Of a stretch of DNA of 64,000 nucleotides, positions 34,518 to 45,154 are shown piece by piece. The notes beneath the pieces were generated by a model. It made no database searches. It had not been told where the DNA came from and saw nothing but the letters and a program-made list of their open reading frames with translations. The DNA is taken from assembly GCF_011694515.1 (NCBI RefSeq), contig NZ_CP050192.1, positions 4,906,527 through 4,970,526 of the forward strand, given 5' to 3'. The position numbers and the translations under genes are program-made. The stretch's first letter is position 1. Each line of letters opens with the position of its first letter. The DNA is from Mycobacterium sp. DL592 (GTDB lineage Bacteria > Actinomycetota > Actinomycetes > Mycobacteriales > Mycobacteriaceae).

Positions 34518-34746
34518 AAACGACCACACCAGGACACCGGGCACTTACGTCACAGTGACGCCGATGTCGTCTAGCGTTTGCCGGCCGCCACCACCGACAG
34601 GGGAATTCGACAGTGCTGCAGAACCTTTCGCCACTGCGCCAGGCTGAGGAACGTAGCCGGACCGGCACTGGCCGCCGTCGGCCCGACTCTCCTATCCTGG
34701 AGGGGCTGTTGTCCATCGCGGCACCGCCGAAAAGCCGGGGAGGCTA

Positions 34747-35484
34747 GTGTCCGTTCGCATCAAGCCGCTGCGGCTCGACGGTTTCGAGCAGCTTCCCAAG
34801 CACGCCCGCCGATGTGTGTTCTGGGAGGTCGATCCGGCGACCCTGGACACCGGGCACTATCTGCCCGACCCCGAGTTCGAGAAGGAAGCGTGGCTCTCGA
34901 TGGTCATGCTCGAGTGGGGATCGTGCGGTCAGGTCGCGGCCGCCGCACCCGCCGAGGGAGGTGACGCCGACGAGGACGAGCCGTGCCTGGGCTACATCCT
35001 CTACGCGCCGCCCCGCGCGGTTCCGCGGGCGCAGCGTTTCCCGACCGGACCGGTGAGTGCCGACGCCGTTCTGCTCACCTCGATGGGGACCGAGCCCGGC
35101 CAGGTCGACGGCCTGCCGCATTCGTTGCTCAGTCAAGTGGTCAGCGAACTGGTTCGTCGTGGCGTGCGCGCACTTGAGGCGTTCGGCCGCACGGAAGAGT
35201 CCGCGGAGCTCCTCGAGCTCGACCCCGAGGATGTCGACCCCGCGCTGCGGCCGGCCGTCGAGGCACTGGGGGACTGTTCGTTCGACCAGTGCATGATGTC
35301 GGCCGATTTTCTGATCGACGCCGGTTTCACCGTGGTCGCGCCGCACCGGTACTTCCCCCGGCTGCGCTTGGAACTCGACAAGGGCCTGGGCTGGAAAGCC
35401 GAGGTGGAGGCCGCGCTCAAGCAACTGCTCGAAAGCGCGCAACTTCAGCAGCCGGTCGGTGCCGGCGCGGAAGTTCGGGGATAG
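34747..35484 (+). CDS. GNAT-like acetyltransferase (Rv3916c-like)
   Basis: A 245-residue protein. The start SVRIKPLRLDGFEQLPKHARRCVFWEVD and the segment SQVVSELVRRGVRALEAFGRT are typical of a conserved actinobacterial family placed after parB and annotated as a GNAT-fold acetyltransferase (Rv3916c in M. tuberculosis). The substrate is unknown. I do not see a sharp acetyl-CoA loop, so catalytic activity is not assured. GTG at 34747. A 229-bp gap without evident genes separates it from parB. It converges with cwlM, with 7 bp between stops. Confidence 0.7.
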   Translation: MSVRIKPLRLDGFEQLPKHARRCVFWEVDPATLDTGHYLPDPEFEKEAWLSMVMLEWGSCGQVAAAAPAEGGDADEDEPCLGYILYAPPRAVPRAQRFPTGPVSADAVLLTSMGTEPGQVDGLPHSLLSQVVSELVRRGVRALEAFGRTEESAELLELDPEDVDPALRPAVEALGDCSFDQCMMSADFLIDAGFTVVAPHRYFPRLRLELDKGLGWKAEVEAALKQLLESAQLQQPVGAGAEVRG

Positions 35485-35491
35485 CCGCGCG

Positions 35492-36739
35492 CTACAGGGC
35501 GGGGCGGGCCTGCTCCACAGCACGTTCGTGTGCGAGCAGTTCGGCGAACGTGAAGGTTCCGGTCGGCCGGTCGTTCTTGCCGAGCAGGTACAACCGCTTG
35601 ACCGCGGCGAGGATGCCCTCGGCGATGGAGTCCCGCGTCTGCGGGGTGACCAGCATGGCGCGGTCACGCGGGTTGGAGATGTAGCCGACGTCGACCTGCA
35701 CGGTGGGCATCCGGGTCAGCCGCAGCAGATCCCAGGTGCGTCCGTGGGTGCGGCAGTCGCGTAAACCGGTGCGCGCCACGACTTCTCGCTGAACAAAGTC
35801 GGCGAGGTTGCGGCCGATAGTCGACACCGAGCCGTGCGAGCTGCCGAAGTAGAACGAGGCGACGCCGTGCGGCGACGGGCTGGGCTGGGTCTCGCAGCGC
35901 AGGCTGATCATCAGATCGGCGCCGACGGAGTTGGCGGTGGTGGCCCGCTCACCATCGGACGGGCTGCGGTTGGACGGCCGTGACAGGAACGTCTCCATGC
36001 CGATGGCGGTCATCCTGCCTTCGAGCCGACTTGCCAAGTCCCACAAGATATCTGCTTCACTGATCGGACCGTCGGGTCCGTTGGTGATCAGGCCGTGATC
36101 GCTGCCGCCGCGACCCGGATCGATAATGATGCGCTTACCCGAGAGTCGCGGGCCGGAACGGCGGACCAGTTCCTCCTCGCGGATGGCGTGCAGGGAGCCT
36201 CCGGTGACGCGCGAACCCAGAAAGTACAAGGAGCGCAACGTTTCCGGGCCGCAGATACCGTCGGCGGACAGACCGTACTCGCGCTGATACGACATCAGCG
36301 CATTGTGGGTCTGAAGACCGAAGTAGCCGTCGACCAGGGCGGTGTAGAAGCCGAGGTCCTGTAACCGGGCCTGCAGCGTCGCCACGTCGTCGCCGTACAT
36401 CGGCGCACCGAACTGGTGCAGCAGTGTGCGGGCGCCGAGCCGATAGGACGCTTCCTTGAGGGCGCGGTAGGTGGCCTCGCCGACGATTCCGTCGACGATC
36501 AGACCGCGGCGCTGCTGAAAGGCACGCACCGCGTCGTCGAGGTCGGCGTCGAACACATCGGCGGCCACGTGCCGCCCGGTGGTGAGGTCCTCGTCCGGGT
36601 TCTCCAACAGACCAAGTGCCGCCAGCGCGGCCCTGATCTCGACGACAGCTCCGGCGCGGTCACCGCGGCGCAACAGGTCGCCAGGGCCGGCGCGGTGCCA
36701 GGAGGCATCGTCCCCGGCGCCGTGGTCCAGACTCGACAT
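35492..36739 (-). CDS. cwlM: CwlM, amidase-fold regulator of peptidoglycan synthesis
   Basis: A 415-residue cytoplasmic or membrane-associated protein. Two peptidoglycan_binding_1 repeats (about 35-95 and 115-175) precede an amidase_3 fold (about 190-390). The usual zinc ligands look lost: the DPGHGG motif reads DPGRGG (IIIDPGRGGSDHGL) and the later His position reads SLRCET, while the middle Glu (ISEADILWDL) remains. This agrees with the known role of CwlM as a non-enzymatic, PknB-phosphorylated activator of MurA that also acts with MurJ. It ends the mutT4-to-cwlM block, 136 bp after trxC. Confidence 0.92.
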   Translation of the reverse strand: MSSLDHGAGDDASWHRAGPGDLLRRGDRAGAVVEIRAALAALGLLENPDEDLTTGRHVAADVFDADLDDAVRAFQQRRGLIVDGIVGEATYRALKEASYRLGARTLLHQFGAPMYGDDVATLQARLQDLGFYTALVDGYFGLQTHNALMSYQREYGLSADGICGPETLRSLYFLGSRVTGGSLHAIREEELVRRSGPRLSGKRIIIDPGRGGSDHGLITNGPDGPISEADILWDLASRLEGRMTAIGMETFLSRPSNRSPSDGERATTANSVGADLMISLRCETQPSPSPHGVASFYFGSSHGSVSTIGRNLADFVQREVVARTGLRDCRTHGRTWDLLRLTRMPTVQVDVGYISNPRDRAMLVTPQTRDSIAEGILAAVKRLYLLGKNDRPTGTFTFAELLAHERAVEQARPAL

Positions 36740-36875
36740 ACCCGCGGCCCTTCGGTCACCTGGTCAGCGATTATCAGCGCTGACGCTTGCAGACAGGCTA
36801 GGCAGCATTCTCGCAGAAGCCGGGCCCATATCGGAAAACGGCAGGCGAAGCCGCCCGTAACGGATTCGTCTCGAC

Positions 36876-37208
36876 CTAGACGTGGTCGGCGATCTCCCGC
36901 AGCAGGGCAGCCTTGCCTTTGGCGCCGACGATCCGCTTCACCGGCTCGCCGTTCTTGAACAGGATCAGTGTCGGAATGGACACCACCTGAAAGTCGCGTG
37001 CCGTCGCCGGGTTGGCGTCGACGTCGAGCTTGGCCACGGTCAGGGAGCCGGCCTTCTCGGTCGCGATCTCCTCGAGCACCGGTGCCACCATGCGGCACGG
37101 TCCGCACCAGGTGGCCCAAAAGTCAACCAGCACAGGGGTATTGCTGCCCAGGACGTCATCGGCGAAGGAGTCGTCGGAAACGGTTACGGTGCTGCTGTCT
37201 TCGCTCAT
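36876..37208 (-). CDS. trxC: Thioredoxin (TrxC)
   Basis: A 110-residue cytoplasmic thioredoxin. The active site is [20 protein letters not shown] with the WCGPC redox motif near residue 33, and the cis-Pro lies in [15 protein letters not shown] at 37208 shares four bases with the trxB stop, so both are made from one mRNA, as in M. tuberculosis trxB2-trxC. Confidence 0.96.
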   Translation of the reverse strand: MSEDSSTVTVSDDSFADDVLGSNTPVLVDFWATWCGPCRMVAPVLEEIATEKAGSLTVAKLDVDANPATARDFQVVSIPTLILFKNGEPVKRIVGAKGKAALLREIADHV

Positions 37209-38188
37209 CGTTGTGCCCCAATCATCTCGGAGGTATCGGTGCTGCCTGATTCGTGTGCCTCGGCCAGCCAGCGCTCGGCGTCGATGGCCGCCGAACAGCC
37301 GCTGCCCGCGGCGGTGATCGCCTGGCGGTAGGTGCGGTCCACGAGGTCACCGGCGGCAAAGACGCCGTCCAGTGAGGTCGAGGTGGTGCGGCCCTGCACC
37401 AGGACGTATCCGTCGGGGTCGAGGTCGACGGCGCCGCGCACCAGTTCCGAACGCGGATCGTGGCCGATGGCGACGAACACACCGGTGACGGGCAGGGTGG
37501 ACTCCTCGCCGCTGATGACGTCGCGCACCCGCAGTCCCTTGACCGTGGTGTCACCTTCGACGGCGAGCACCGCGGTGTTGGTCAGGAAGGTGATCTTGTC
37601 GTTCTCGCGCGCGCGTTCCAGCATGATCTTGGAGGCTCGGAACTCCTCGCGGCGATGCACCAGGGTGACGCTGCGCGCGAAACGGGTCAGGAAGGTGGCC
37701 TCCTCCATCGCCGAGTCACCGCCGCCGATGACGGCGATGTCCTGGTCCTTGAAGAAGAAGCCGTCGCAGGTGGCGCAGGCGCTCACGCCGCGGCCGAGCA
37801 GCTCCTGCTCGCCGGGAACGCCCAGATAGCGGGCGGCGGCACCCATCGCCAGGATGACCGCGCGGGCGAGGTGCTTCTCGCCGTCGGAGGTCACGACCTC
37901 TTTGACCGGGCCGTCCAGGGAGACCGCCTCGACGTCCTCCATGCGCAGGTCGGCGCCGAATCGCAGCGCTTGTTCCCGCATCTCGTCCATCAGCTCCGGG
38001 CCGGTGATCCCTGCGCGGAAGCCGGGAAAGTTCTCCACCTCGGTGGTGGTCATCAATGCGCCGCCGAAGGAGGTTCCTTCGAAGACCAGGGGCTCGAGCT
38101 GGGCGCGCGCGGTGTAGATGGCGGCGGTGTAGCCAGCGGGGCCCGATCCGATGACGATGACGTCATGCACGGTAGGGGTGGCGTTCAT
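37205..38188 (-). CDS. trxB: Thioredoxin reductase
   Basis: A 327-residue NADPH-dependent flavoprotein that reduces thioredoxin. The FAD motif is [20 protein letters not shown], the redox cysteines are in [12 protein letters not shown] (CATC), the NADPH site is [17 protein letters not shown], and the C-terminal FAD motif is [19 protein letters not shown] at 38188 is chosen because the conserved fold starts right after it and AAAGG lies 7 nt upstream; the frame extends to 38356 without similarity. A SigH-type promoter lies about 75 bp upstream. Confidence 0.96.
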   Translation of the reverse strand: MNATPTVHDVIVIGSGPAGYTAAIYTARAQLEPLVFEGTSFGGALMTTTEVENFPGFRAGITGPELMDEMREQALRFGADLRMEDVEAVSLDGPVKEVVTSDGEKHLARAVILAMGAAARYLGVPGEQELLGRGVSACATCDGFFFKDQDIAVIGGGDSAMEEATFLTRFARSVTLVHRREEFRASKIMLERARENDKITFLTNTAVLAVEGDTTVKGLRVRDVISGEESTLPVTGVFVAIGHDPRSELVRGAVDLDPDGYVLVQGRTTSTSLDGVFAAGDLVDRTYRQAITAAGSGCSAAIDAERWLAEAHESGSTDTSEMIGAQR

Positions 38189-38265
38189 TCCAGCCTTTCT
38201 GCTCTGGTCGCGTTCGTCGCGGGCGACGATGCCTGCGCGTCGGATGCCTCCAGGGCACCTGGTCA

Positions 38266-38292
38266 AACAACAGGGTAGGCCCGGGTGTTCCC
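38266..38292 (-). promoter_or_regulatory. Putative SigH-type promoter of trxB-trxC
   Basis: On the minus strand GGGAACA (plus 38286-38292) is followed after 17 nt by GTT (plus 38266-38268). This fits the mycobacterial SigH consensus GGGAAYA-N16/17-GTT. M. tuberculosis trxB2-trxC is induced by SigH under oxidative and heat stress. Confidence 0.6.
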
Positions 38293-38301
38293 CGCCGTGA
38301 A

Positions 38302-38817
38302 CTATGGGCGGCGCACGGTGGTGTCGGCGACCAGCCCGGTGGTGACCGAGCTGCACGTCGGGGCCACGGCCAGTGCGACGAGTTCGTCGGGGTTCTCACC
38401 GGCCAGCACCAGAAGAACGGTCGGCTGGCCGTCGATCTGAAGCTGCTCGGCTCCCAGGACCTGCTGTGATCCCGGGTAGCCGAGGCCGGTCAGGCAGGAC
38501 GACCGCTTCGTGGGGTCGGTGAGCGGGCCGAAGTCCGGGCTGCGGCCGACGAGTGCGACCAGGTCGCGTGACGTCAGCGGAACGGTCGGGGTGACGGTGA
38601 TGGTCTCCGCGCTCGTGCGCGCACTGTGGGTGGAGTCATTGGAGCGCAGCAATGCGGTTGTCCCCACGCCGACGGCGGCCAATACGGCGGCCGCACCGAT
38701 GACGGCCGCCACCAGTCGGCGGGTGTGTGCCGGGGGCCGCGCGGCGTGCGCAGCGTGGGGCGCACCGGCCCGGGGTGCCACGGTGTGCGTGGCGTCGGGG
38801 CGGTCGTCGGGCTCCAC
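38302..38817 (-). CDS. rsmA: Anti-sigma-M factor RsmA-like protein
   Basis: A 171-residue protein with one transmembrane helix (about 35-58, [23 protein letters not shown]). A short cytoplasmic N-terminus would bind SigM and an extracytoplasmic domain carries two Cys (SSCLTGLG and APTCSSV). Position directly after sigM (17 bp) and this topology match Rv3912, the SigM anti-sigma factor. The N-terminal zinc-type anti-sigma motif is not obvious. Confidence 0.8.
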   Translation of the reverse strand: MEPDDRPDATHTVAPRAGAPHAAHAARPPAHTRRLVAAVIGAAAVLAAVGVGTTALLRSNDSTHSARTSAETITVTPTVPLTSRDLVALVGRSPDFGPLTDPTKRSSCLTGLGYPGSQQVLGAEQLQIDGQPTVLLVLAGENPDELVALAVAPTCSSVTTGLVADTTVRRP

Positions 38818-38834
38818 GCGACCAGTGTGCCGTC

Positions 38835-39362
38835 TCAGTTGTCGAGCAGAGCGGCCAGCCGGGCGCGGGCCCGTGCGCAGCGGCTCTTGATCGTGCCCTC
38901 GGCGACGCCGAGCAGCGCGGCCGCGTCAGCCACCGAGTAGCCGTGCATGTCGACGGCCAAGATCGCCGCACGCTGCCCGACAGGAAGACGCATCAGGGCC
39001 CGGCGCACCGTCACCGCGGTGTCCACCTGCGGGGTGCGGTCGCCGACCGACCCGAAATCGGCGTCCGGGACGCTCGCAGTGGGCAGTCGCCGCCGCCGCA
39101 GACCGTCCAGGCAGGCGTTGACGACGATGCGATGCAACCAGCTCCCGACGGCGGCGTCGTGCCGGAACGAGGCCGCCCCGCGGTGGGCGGCCAGCATGGC
39201 GTCCTGCAGCGCATCGTCGGCGTCCTCGGCGGTGCGGGTGGTCGCCCGCGCCAGGCGGTAGAGGCGGCGCTGGTGGCGCCCGAACAGTTCGGCGAACGCA
39301 TAGCGGTCGCCGGCGACGTGGGCAGCCAACAGGTCGGCGTCACTGCGGGGAAAGCTGGTCAC
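38835..39362 (-). CDS. sigM: ECF sigma factor SigM
   Basis: A 175-residue extracytoplasmic-function sigma factor. Region 2 is LFGRHQRRLYRLARATTRTAEDADDALQDAML, and region 4 is MRLPVGQRAAILAVDMHGYSVADAAALLGVAEGTIKSRCARARARL. SigM of M. tuberculosis controls ESX-4-type and surface genes. GTG start at 39362. It lies between murJ (45 bp upstream) and its anti-sigma factor. Confidence 0.9.
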   Translation of the reverse strand: MTSFPRSDADLLAAHVAGDRYAFAELFGRHQRRLYRLARATTRTAEDADDALQDAMLAAHRGAASFRHDAAVGSWLHRIVVNACLDGLRRRRLPTASVPDADFGSVGDRTPQVDTAVTVRRALMRLPVGQRAAILAVDMHGYSVADAAALLGVAEGTIKSRCARARARLAALLDN

Positions 39363-39407
39363 GGCCGGACGCTATGGGCGGGCGCCCAGCCCCGCACTTC
39401 ACCCCTG

Positions 39408-42400
39408 TTAGGAAGCGGCTTTGACGCTCAGTCCGGAGATCGTGGTGCGGTTCTCACCGTTGGTGGTGCCCATCGTGGAGATCCACACCAGCAAGTAGGA
39501 CGTCGGCGCCGACGACTTGACCTCGATGGTGTTGGCGCCGGACTTCAGTGTCGTGGCCGGCGTGAGCACGGTGGTGTCGTCGAGGCTGGCCGGATTGGCG
39601 GTCGACGCGGAGCGGATCTGCACCTGGGTGCCGGTGCTCGGCACGGTCAGCGAGACGTTCCCGACCTTCGTCGGTTCGGGCAGCTGCAACATCAGCCCGA
39701 CACCGTTCTTGAAGTTCGGGAACGGCACCGGGTCGGTGTAGGTGTCGGTGGGCCAGCCGGAGCCGGTCAGCGCCAGCCCGGCTTTGTCCGGGTTGTCAGG
39801 TCCACCGGCTGGCGAAAACACAGTTGCCTTAATGGATTTCACAGTGTCGCCGGCGGCGGCGGATGGGCTCTGGGAGGTCGACGGGTTGAGGCCTAGTTGG
39901 TCGCCCTTGAGGCCGCCACCGACGTCACCGAAGATGCTGCTGAGGATCGATGCCAGCACGATCAGGGCGATCACCAGCACACCGGCACCGATCCCGATGC
40001 CGATGAGCAGATTGCGCTTGCGCCTGGCCTGGGCCTCGAGCTCGTCTTCGGTCCCGAGGGCGGCGGGCGCGGAGCCGGCGACCGGCTCGATCAGCTCGGT
40101 GCGGTCAGCCACCGCGGTCGCCTGCTGCAGAAGGTTCAAAAGCGTTGGGGCACTGCGAATTCCGCCACCAACCTGCACCGAGCGAGCGGCGGCAGCGGAG
40201 ATCTGGAACGGGATCTCGCGGTTGATCGCCCGAGGTTCGAGGGCCTCGCCGGCCGGGTCCGTCTCGGCAGGCGCCAAACCGCTGGGAGTGCCGGCTTCCG
40301 GCAGCGGCCAGCGGTCGACGAGCAGCGCGTACAGGGCGGCACCGATGCCGCGGATGTCGTCTTCAGGCGTGGCGCCGGGCATCGTCGCCGGGAACGCCAG
40401 CGCGACATCACCTTCGATGCTCACCCGCACCCGGTTGGGGTGGTCGATCGACAACGCGACACCGGCTTCGTGTGCCGCGCCGGCGGCTGCGGCCAGCGAC
40501 TGCACGGCGCGGGCCCCGCCGATCGGCGACGGGGAGGTGTCGGCGACCTCCTTGAGCGAGCCGCCGCGGATCCATTCCGACACCACCAACCCACCGGAGC
40601 CGGTGTTGGTGACGTCGAGCACCCGGGCCACGCCGGGGCGTTCGATGCGGCTGAGCTTGAGCGTGCGGGCCAGGATCTCCTGTACCTGCTCAGGGGGCAG
40701 CGTCCGGTCGGGGTCGACGAACGTCAGCGCCACCTGGCGATCCAGTGCGGTGTCGAGCGCCTGCCAGAACTGCAGGCCAGGTGGGCCGCCATGCGAGACC
40801 AGCAGGCGGTAGCGGCCGTTGGCCACACTCGCACCGGGGATCAGGGCGATGTCGTCGCCGCTGGCCGGTGCTTCGAGCGCCCCGTCGACCTGGATATTCG
40901 TCGTGACGTCCGGCTGGAAATCGTCGGCGAGCGGCCGCGGGATCTTCGTCGTCGCGTCACCGGACGGGGGCATGCCCGAGGGTTGGTCGTTCACCGCCGG
41001 TCCTTTCCCCGTCCCCCCGGCTACCGTCGCCGAAAGGTCGTACCGGAGCGGGCGGGCCCCGGCTCCAGACGAATTGCTGCGCTCAGGGTACGTGACGTGG
41101 GTGTTCGCGCGCGGCCGGTCCACGGTTGCCGTCGAAGCCACCGCAACCGGTGGGGTGCGGCTGATCCGGCGTTTGACCGCCTGCCACCCGGCGACGGCAT
41201 CGGGAACCCGGGCGCCGACCAGCACGGCCAGCACGATTGGCAGCATGATCACGCCGAGCACCGCCAGCCGCAGCAACGACCCGGCGCCGCCGCCGTGCAC
41301 CGTCAACGCCTGCAGCCCCAGCAGCCGGTCCGCGAGGTAACCGATCAACCCGGCCAGCAGTGAGGCGGCGGTCGTGACCAGGATTGTGCGAATCACGTCG
41401 ACTTCGAGCAGCCGTCCCCGCGGTGGGTTCAGCGCCCGGCGCAGCAGTACGTAACCCAGTGCGGCGCCGGCCAGGAAGCCGATTCCGTTTGCGGCGCCGA
41501 GGTATCCGGCGACGAGTTCGGGATCGTCGGTCAGGTGTGGCGCGAGCAGTGAGCCGACGATCTTCACGGCGGTGATCGCGACGATGATCAGGATCGGCGT
41601 CCACGGCTGTTCGCGGGCGTAGAACACCCGTAGTTGCAGCAGCACGAGGGCGTAGGGGATCAGGGTGAATGCGGACAGGGCGATCGCCATACCGAGGTAG
41701 TTGGCGTCGACCTCCCCGAACTTGCCGTAGGCGAACAGTGCGCTGCCCATCGCCGGGCCGCCGACCGTCATGAACGCCACGATCGGGATCAACGTCCCCA
41801 TCGTCAGCCGGGTGGCCAGCGCCAGGTCGGCCAGCACGGCCGGGATGTTGTCGGCGGCGGCGTTGCGGCTCAGCCGCGGCATCACGACCGTCAGCACGGT
41901 CACGCCGATGATGCCGAACGGCAACATCAACACCAGCCAGGTGTAGTTGTAGATCGCTGGACCCGATGCCGCTGCGGTGCTGGCGATCTGGTTGCCGACC
42001 ACCAATCCGATCTGGCTGATCAGGACGTAGAGCACCATCGCGGCCGCCATCGTGCCGAACCTCTTGAGGCGATCGTCGATGCCCCACAGCGGACGCAGGC
42101 TGATCCGCTCGGCCCGGATCGCGATCAACAGCACCGCCGTCTGGGCGAGCACACCCAGGGTCGTCCCGATCCCGAGCACCAGCAGCTTGGCGTTGCCCAT
42201 CTGCACCGGGTCTACCGAAAGTGGCCCGGGGACAAGTAGATACAGCCCGAGAGTCGCGATCGCGACGATGTTGTTCACCACCGGAGCCCACGCCGGCGGG
42301 CCGAACACGTTGCGGTTGTTGAGGATTGCCATGAACACCGACGACAGGCCGTAGAAGATTACCTGCGGCAGAAGCAGATAGGCGAAGGCCGTTGTCAGCG

Positions 42401-42815
42401 GCTGGTTGACCTGCGGGTCGCGTCCCAGCATCAGCCGCACCAGCAGGGGAGCGGCGGCCACCGAGATGACGGTCGCGACCAACAGCAAGGTGGTGGCCAG
42501 GGTGACCAGCCGCCGGACGAACGCCTCGCCGCCGTCGGGGTCGTCACGCTCGGCGCGGGCGAGCACGGGCACGAAGATCGCCGTGAACGTAGCTTCGAGC
42601 ACCAGTGCGGCGATCAGGTTCGGCAGCTGGTTGGCGACGGTGAACGCACTCGAGAGCGCCGCACCGAGGATGGCGGCCAATAAAACGATCCGGGTGAACC
42701 CGGTAATCCGGCTGACCAGGGTCGCCAACGCCATGCCCCAGGACCTGGAGACCACCGCGGAGTCGGACAGCTCGGTGCGGGTGCCGGGGTCCGGCCGGCG
42801 CAGCGGCGGCGTCAC
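39408..42815 (-). CDS. murJ: MurJ (MviN) lipid II flippase fused to a pseudokinase
   Basis: A 1135-residue protein. Residues about 1-530 form the MOP-superfamily flippase with about 14 transmembrane helices (start MALATLVSRITGFTRIVLLAAILG). Residues about 650-900 form a Ser/Thr-kinase-like domain without an HRD or DFG motif, so a pseudokinase. It is regulated in M. tuberculosis by PknB phosphorylation and FhaA binding. One more transmembrane helix (about 945-968) precedes a C-terminal beta-rich extracellular domain to 1135. The GTG start overlaps the DUF6049 stop (GTGA). The fusion is typical of Mycobacteriales. Confidence 0.94.
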   Translation of the reverse strand: MTPPLRRPDPGTRTELSDSAVVSRSWGMALATLVSRITGFTRIVLLAAILGAALSSAFTVANQLPNLIAALVLEATFTAIFVPVLARAERDDPDGGEAFVRRLVTLATTLLLVATVISVAAAPLLVRLMLGRDPQVNQPLTTAFAYLLLPQVIFYGLSSVFMAILNNRNVFGPPAWAPVVNNIVAIATLGLYLLVPGPLSVDPVQMGNAKLLVLGIGTTLGVLAQTAVLLIAIRAERISLRPLWGIDDRLKRFGTMAAAMVLYVLISQIGLVVGNQIASTAAASGPAIYNYTWLVLMLPFGIIGVTVLTVVMPRLSRNAAADNIPAVLADLALATRLTMGTLIPIVAFMTVGGPAMGSALFAYGKFGEVDANYLGMAIALSAFTLIPYALVLLQLRVFYAREQPWTPILIIVAITAVKIVGSLLAPHLTDDPELVAGYLGAANGIGFLAGAALGYVLLRRALNPPRGRLLEVDVIRTILVTTAASLLAGLIGYLADRLLGLQALTVHGGGAGSLLRLAVLGVIMLPIVLAVLVGARVPDAVAGWQAVKRRISRTPPVAVASTATVDRPRANTHVTYPERSNSSGAGARPLRYDLSATVAGGTGKGPAVNDQPSGMPPSGDATTKIPRPLADDFQPDVTTNIQVDGALEAPASGDDIALIPGASVANGRYRLLVSHGGPPGLQFWQALDTALDRQVALTFVDPDRTLPPEQVQEILARTLKLSRIERPGVARVLDVTNTGSGGLVVSEWIRGGSLKEVADTSPSPIGGARAVQSLAAAAGAAHEAGVALSIDHPNRVRVSIEGDVALAFPATMPGATPEDDIRGIGAALYALLVDRWPLPEAGTPSGLAPAETDPAGEALEPRAINREIPFQISAAAARSVQVGGGIRSAPTLLNLLQQATAVADRTELIEPVAGSAPAALGTEDELEAQARRKRNLLIGIGIGAGVLVIALIVLASILSSIFGDVGGGLKGDQLGLNPSTSQSPSAAAGDTVKSIKATVFSPAGGPDNPDKAGLALTGSGWPTDTYTDPVPFPNFKNGVGLMLQLPEPTKVGNVSLTVPSTGTQVQIRSASTANPASLDDTTVLTPATTLKSGANTIEVKSSAPTSYLLVWISTMGTTNGENRTTISGLSVKAAS

Positions 42816-45154
42816 GCGTCCTCGCCGTGGTCGCTGTACCGCCGGGGCCGGTCGAGGTCGGCGGGGTCGGGCTGGCCGCGGAACCGGTGGTACAGCCGCC
42901 GGCCGACCAGCAATGCCAGCACGGCGCCGCCGGCGAGCGTGATCGCGAACAGCACCTTGCCGTAGGCATTGGAATGCACCGACAGCCGCACCGGCTCGCC
43001 GAGCTGCAGCCCGTCGGGTGTGCGCAGGGTGACGTCGACGGCGACTCGTTGGGTGAAGTGCACTTCGATGGGAACGCGCAGCGGCAGGTAGCCCGGGGGC
43101 ACCTCCTGCTCGCCGACGTCGGTCACGCTCATCCCCGGCGGTGCGTCGACCTGGAGCCGGACCCGGATCGGCACGGCCAGGTCGTTACGCACGGCCAGCG
43201 GCAGCGGGCTGTGTTCGGTGGCCAGCGTGTAGGAGCCGCCGGGGTTCACGATGGTGACGGCGCGGAAGAAGTCGTCGATGGTCCTGCCCACCACTGCCAG
43301 CCGCTGGCGGGCCAGGTCGTTACGCGTCTCGGGGGGTTCGGTCTGGCTGAGCGCCCGCAGCATGTCCTCACGCAGCGGCGCGGTGTACTGCTGACCGGTC
43401 AAGCCGGTGCGCGGATCGGTGGTCAGCGCCGCGGTCAGGCCCCACAACCTGCCGACCTGGCTGGCAATCGTGGCCACCACGTCGTCGTCGAACCGTCCAC
43501 GGACATCGTCCGACCACGCTTGGCCGGGGCTGGCGTCCGGCGGCAGCGCGGCCGACTCGCTGACGACCGCCGGCAGCGGCCGAGGCACCGCCAGCCCGGA
43601 GCGGATCGTGGTGGCCAGCGCGGTCAGCAGCGCCTGGGCGTCATCGGCCTGCGGGCTCCACCTCAACGGTGGCAGCAGGATCTGGGTGCGCGGCTCGGCC
43701 GCCGGTGCCAGGGACCGCCACAGCATCGAGGCGATCGCATCCTGACGGCGCGCCACCGTCGAGTCGTGGTTGAGCGGGACGTGCAGTGAGGAGTCGACGT
43801 AGGTCGGTAGCTCGGGGTCGGTGCCCACGCCCGCCAGCGCGGCGCCGACCGCAGGATCGAACGGCGCCACCACCACCTTCGGTGACAACCGGTGCGCGCC
43901 CACATCGGCGACCATCGGTTCGCCGGTCGAGGAGTCCTGGGCGGTGATGCTGGCCGCCGCGATCGCGACGGTGGGGCCCTGCCCGTCGAGCAGGTCGACC
44001 GCCGGCGTGGTCAGCGGGCCGTCGCCGAGCAGCGTCGCGCCCCTGATGGACGTCACCCCGAGGATCTGGTCGACGATGTCGCCGGTGTTACCGGTGGCGG
44101 CGACCTTGAGGCCCGTGTCGCCGACGCGCTGCAGTGCGCCCAGGTCGGCCTGGGCGTACGGGGTGGCCGTCACGCACGTTCGCTTGGCCAGGCCGCGCAA
44201 TTTGTCCAGCCACGCCACGGCGGCGGCCTGCCCGGTGCCGGGGTGTGCAGCGGTGCCCAGCCCGTTGGCCGCGTCGGCGACTACGTAGCCGGCGGTCATC
44301 GCGTTGACGGTGACCAGAAGGTCGGGGTCGATCGCCAGACACAGGGCGCGGCCGGTCTGGCCGTCGGGATCGACGGCCGGGCTGGTGGCGAACTCGGCGG
44401 CTGACAGCAAGGTGTCGAGCCGGCCGCCCGCCGCCAGGGACACCGCAAGGTCGTCGTTCATCAACCGCACCGGGCTGGTGCCGCCCGGCACCCCCGGCGC
44501 CAGCCGCGGCTTGTCGGCGAGCGGCCAAAGCATGGTCACTGCAACGGGTTTGGTGGTATCGGGCGGGACGACGTTGGCCAGCGAGTCGCCGCCGGCGTTG
44601 GCCGGGTCCGGCGGCACACCGAGCACCGGGAGCAGAAAGCGAGCGTCGTCGAGGCGGGCGGCCTCACCGAAGTCGGGGGTGCCGTTGACGTTCACCAGAA
44701 GTGGGTACACCCCGGGCTGGTCGATGCCCAGCGACGGCACGCCCCCGGCGCGGATCGGGTAGGTGAACGTGAACCCGACGGCCTGGCCGCGGGGGATTTC
44801 GGCGGCCAGGTTGATGAATTCGCCGACGGGCTGGAACTGGTCGGTGGGGCCGTCGAGTGCGGTCCGCAGCCCGGACGACGAGTTGACCGCGGCGGCGTGC
44901 TCGAGGCGGGCGACGACGTCGTGGACCGGACGGTCACCGACGTTGGTGACCGTTCCGGTGACGGTGAAGCTCGTCTCGCTGGTGGTGGTCACCACGTCGG
45001 GGCTGACGGTGTCGATGCGCACCTGCAGGAAGGGCGTGGTGCCGGGTTCACCGGCGGCTGCCGGAGCGATGGTGGTCGGCAGCACCAGCAGGGCGAGCAC
45101 TGCCAGCGCCGCCAGCAAGCGCAGTATGCCGGCTACCTGGGCAGGCATCTTCAC
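42812..45154 (-). CDS. DUF6049 secreted membrane-anchored protein (Rv3909-like)
   Basis: A 780-residue protein with an N-terminal signal segment (about 7-34, [25 protein letters not shown]). A large extracytoplasmic part contains beta-sandwich stretches ([36 protein letters not shown]; second near 640-730). A C-terminal transmembrane helix (about 738-757, [22 protein letters not shown]) leads to a short cytoplasmic end. The function is unknown. It is coupled by 4-base overlaps to mutT4 before it and murJ after it, which argues for a role in envelope assembly. Confidence 0.82.
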   Translation of the reverse strand: MKMPAQVAGILRLLAALAVLALLVLPTTIAPAAAGEPGTTPFLQVRIDTVSPDVVTTTSETSFTVTGTVTNVGDRPVHDVVARLEHAAAVNSSSGLRTALDGPTDQFQPVGEFINLAAEIPRGQAVGFTFTYPIRAGGVPSLGIDQPGVYPLLVNVNGTPDFGEAARLDDARFLLPVLGVPPDPANAGGDSLANVVPPDTTKPVAVTMLWPLADKPRLAPGVPGGTSPVRLMNDDLAVSLAAGGRLDTLLSAAEFATSPAVDPDGQTGRALCLAIDPDLLVTVNAMTAGYVVADAANGLGTAAHPGTGQAAAVAWLDKLRGLAKRTCVTATPYAQADLGALQRVGDTGLKVAATGNTGDIVDQILGVTSIRGATLLGDGPLTTPAVDLLDGQGPTVAIAAASITAQDSSTGEPMVADVGAHRLSPKVVVAPFDPAVGAALAGVGTDPELPTYVDSSLHVPLNHDSTVARRQDAIASMLWRSLAPAAEPRTQILLPPLRWSPQADDAQALLTALATTIRSGLAVPRPLPAVVSESAALPPDASPGQAWSDDVRGRFDDDVVATIASQVGRLWGLTAALTTDPRTGLTGQQYTAPLREDMLRALSQTEPPETRNDLARQRLAVVGRTIDDFFRAVTIVNPGGSYTLATEHSPLPLAVRNDLAVPIRVRLQVDAPPGMSVTDVGEQEVPPGYLPLRVPIEVHFTQRVAVDVTLRTPDGLQLGEPVRLSVHSNAYGKVLFAITLAGGAVLALLVGRRLYHRFRGQPDPADLDRPRRYSDHGEDA

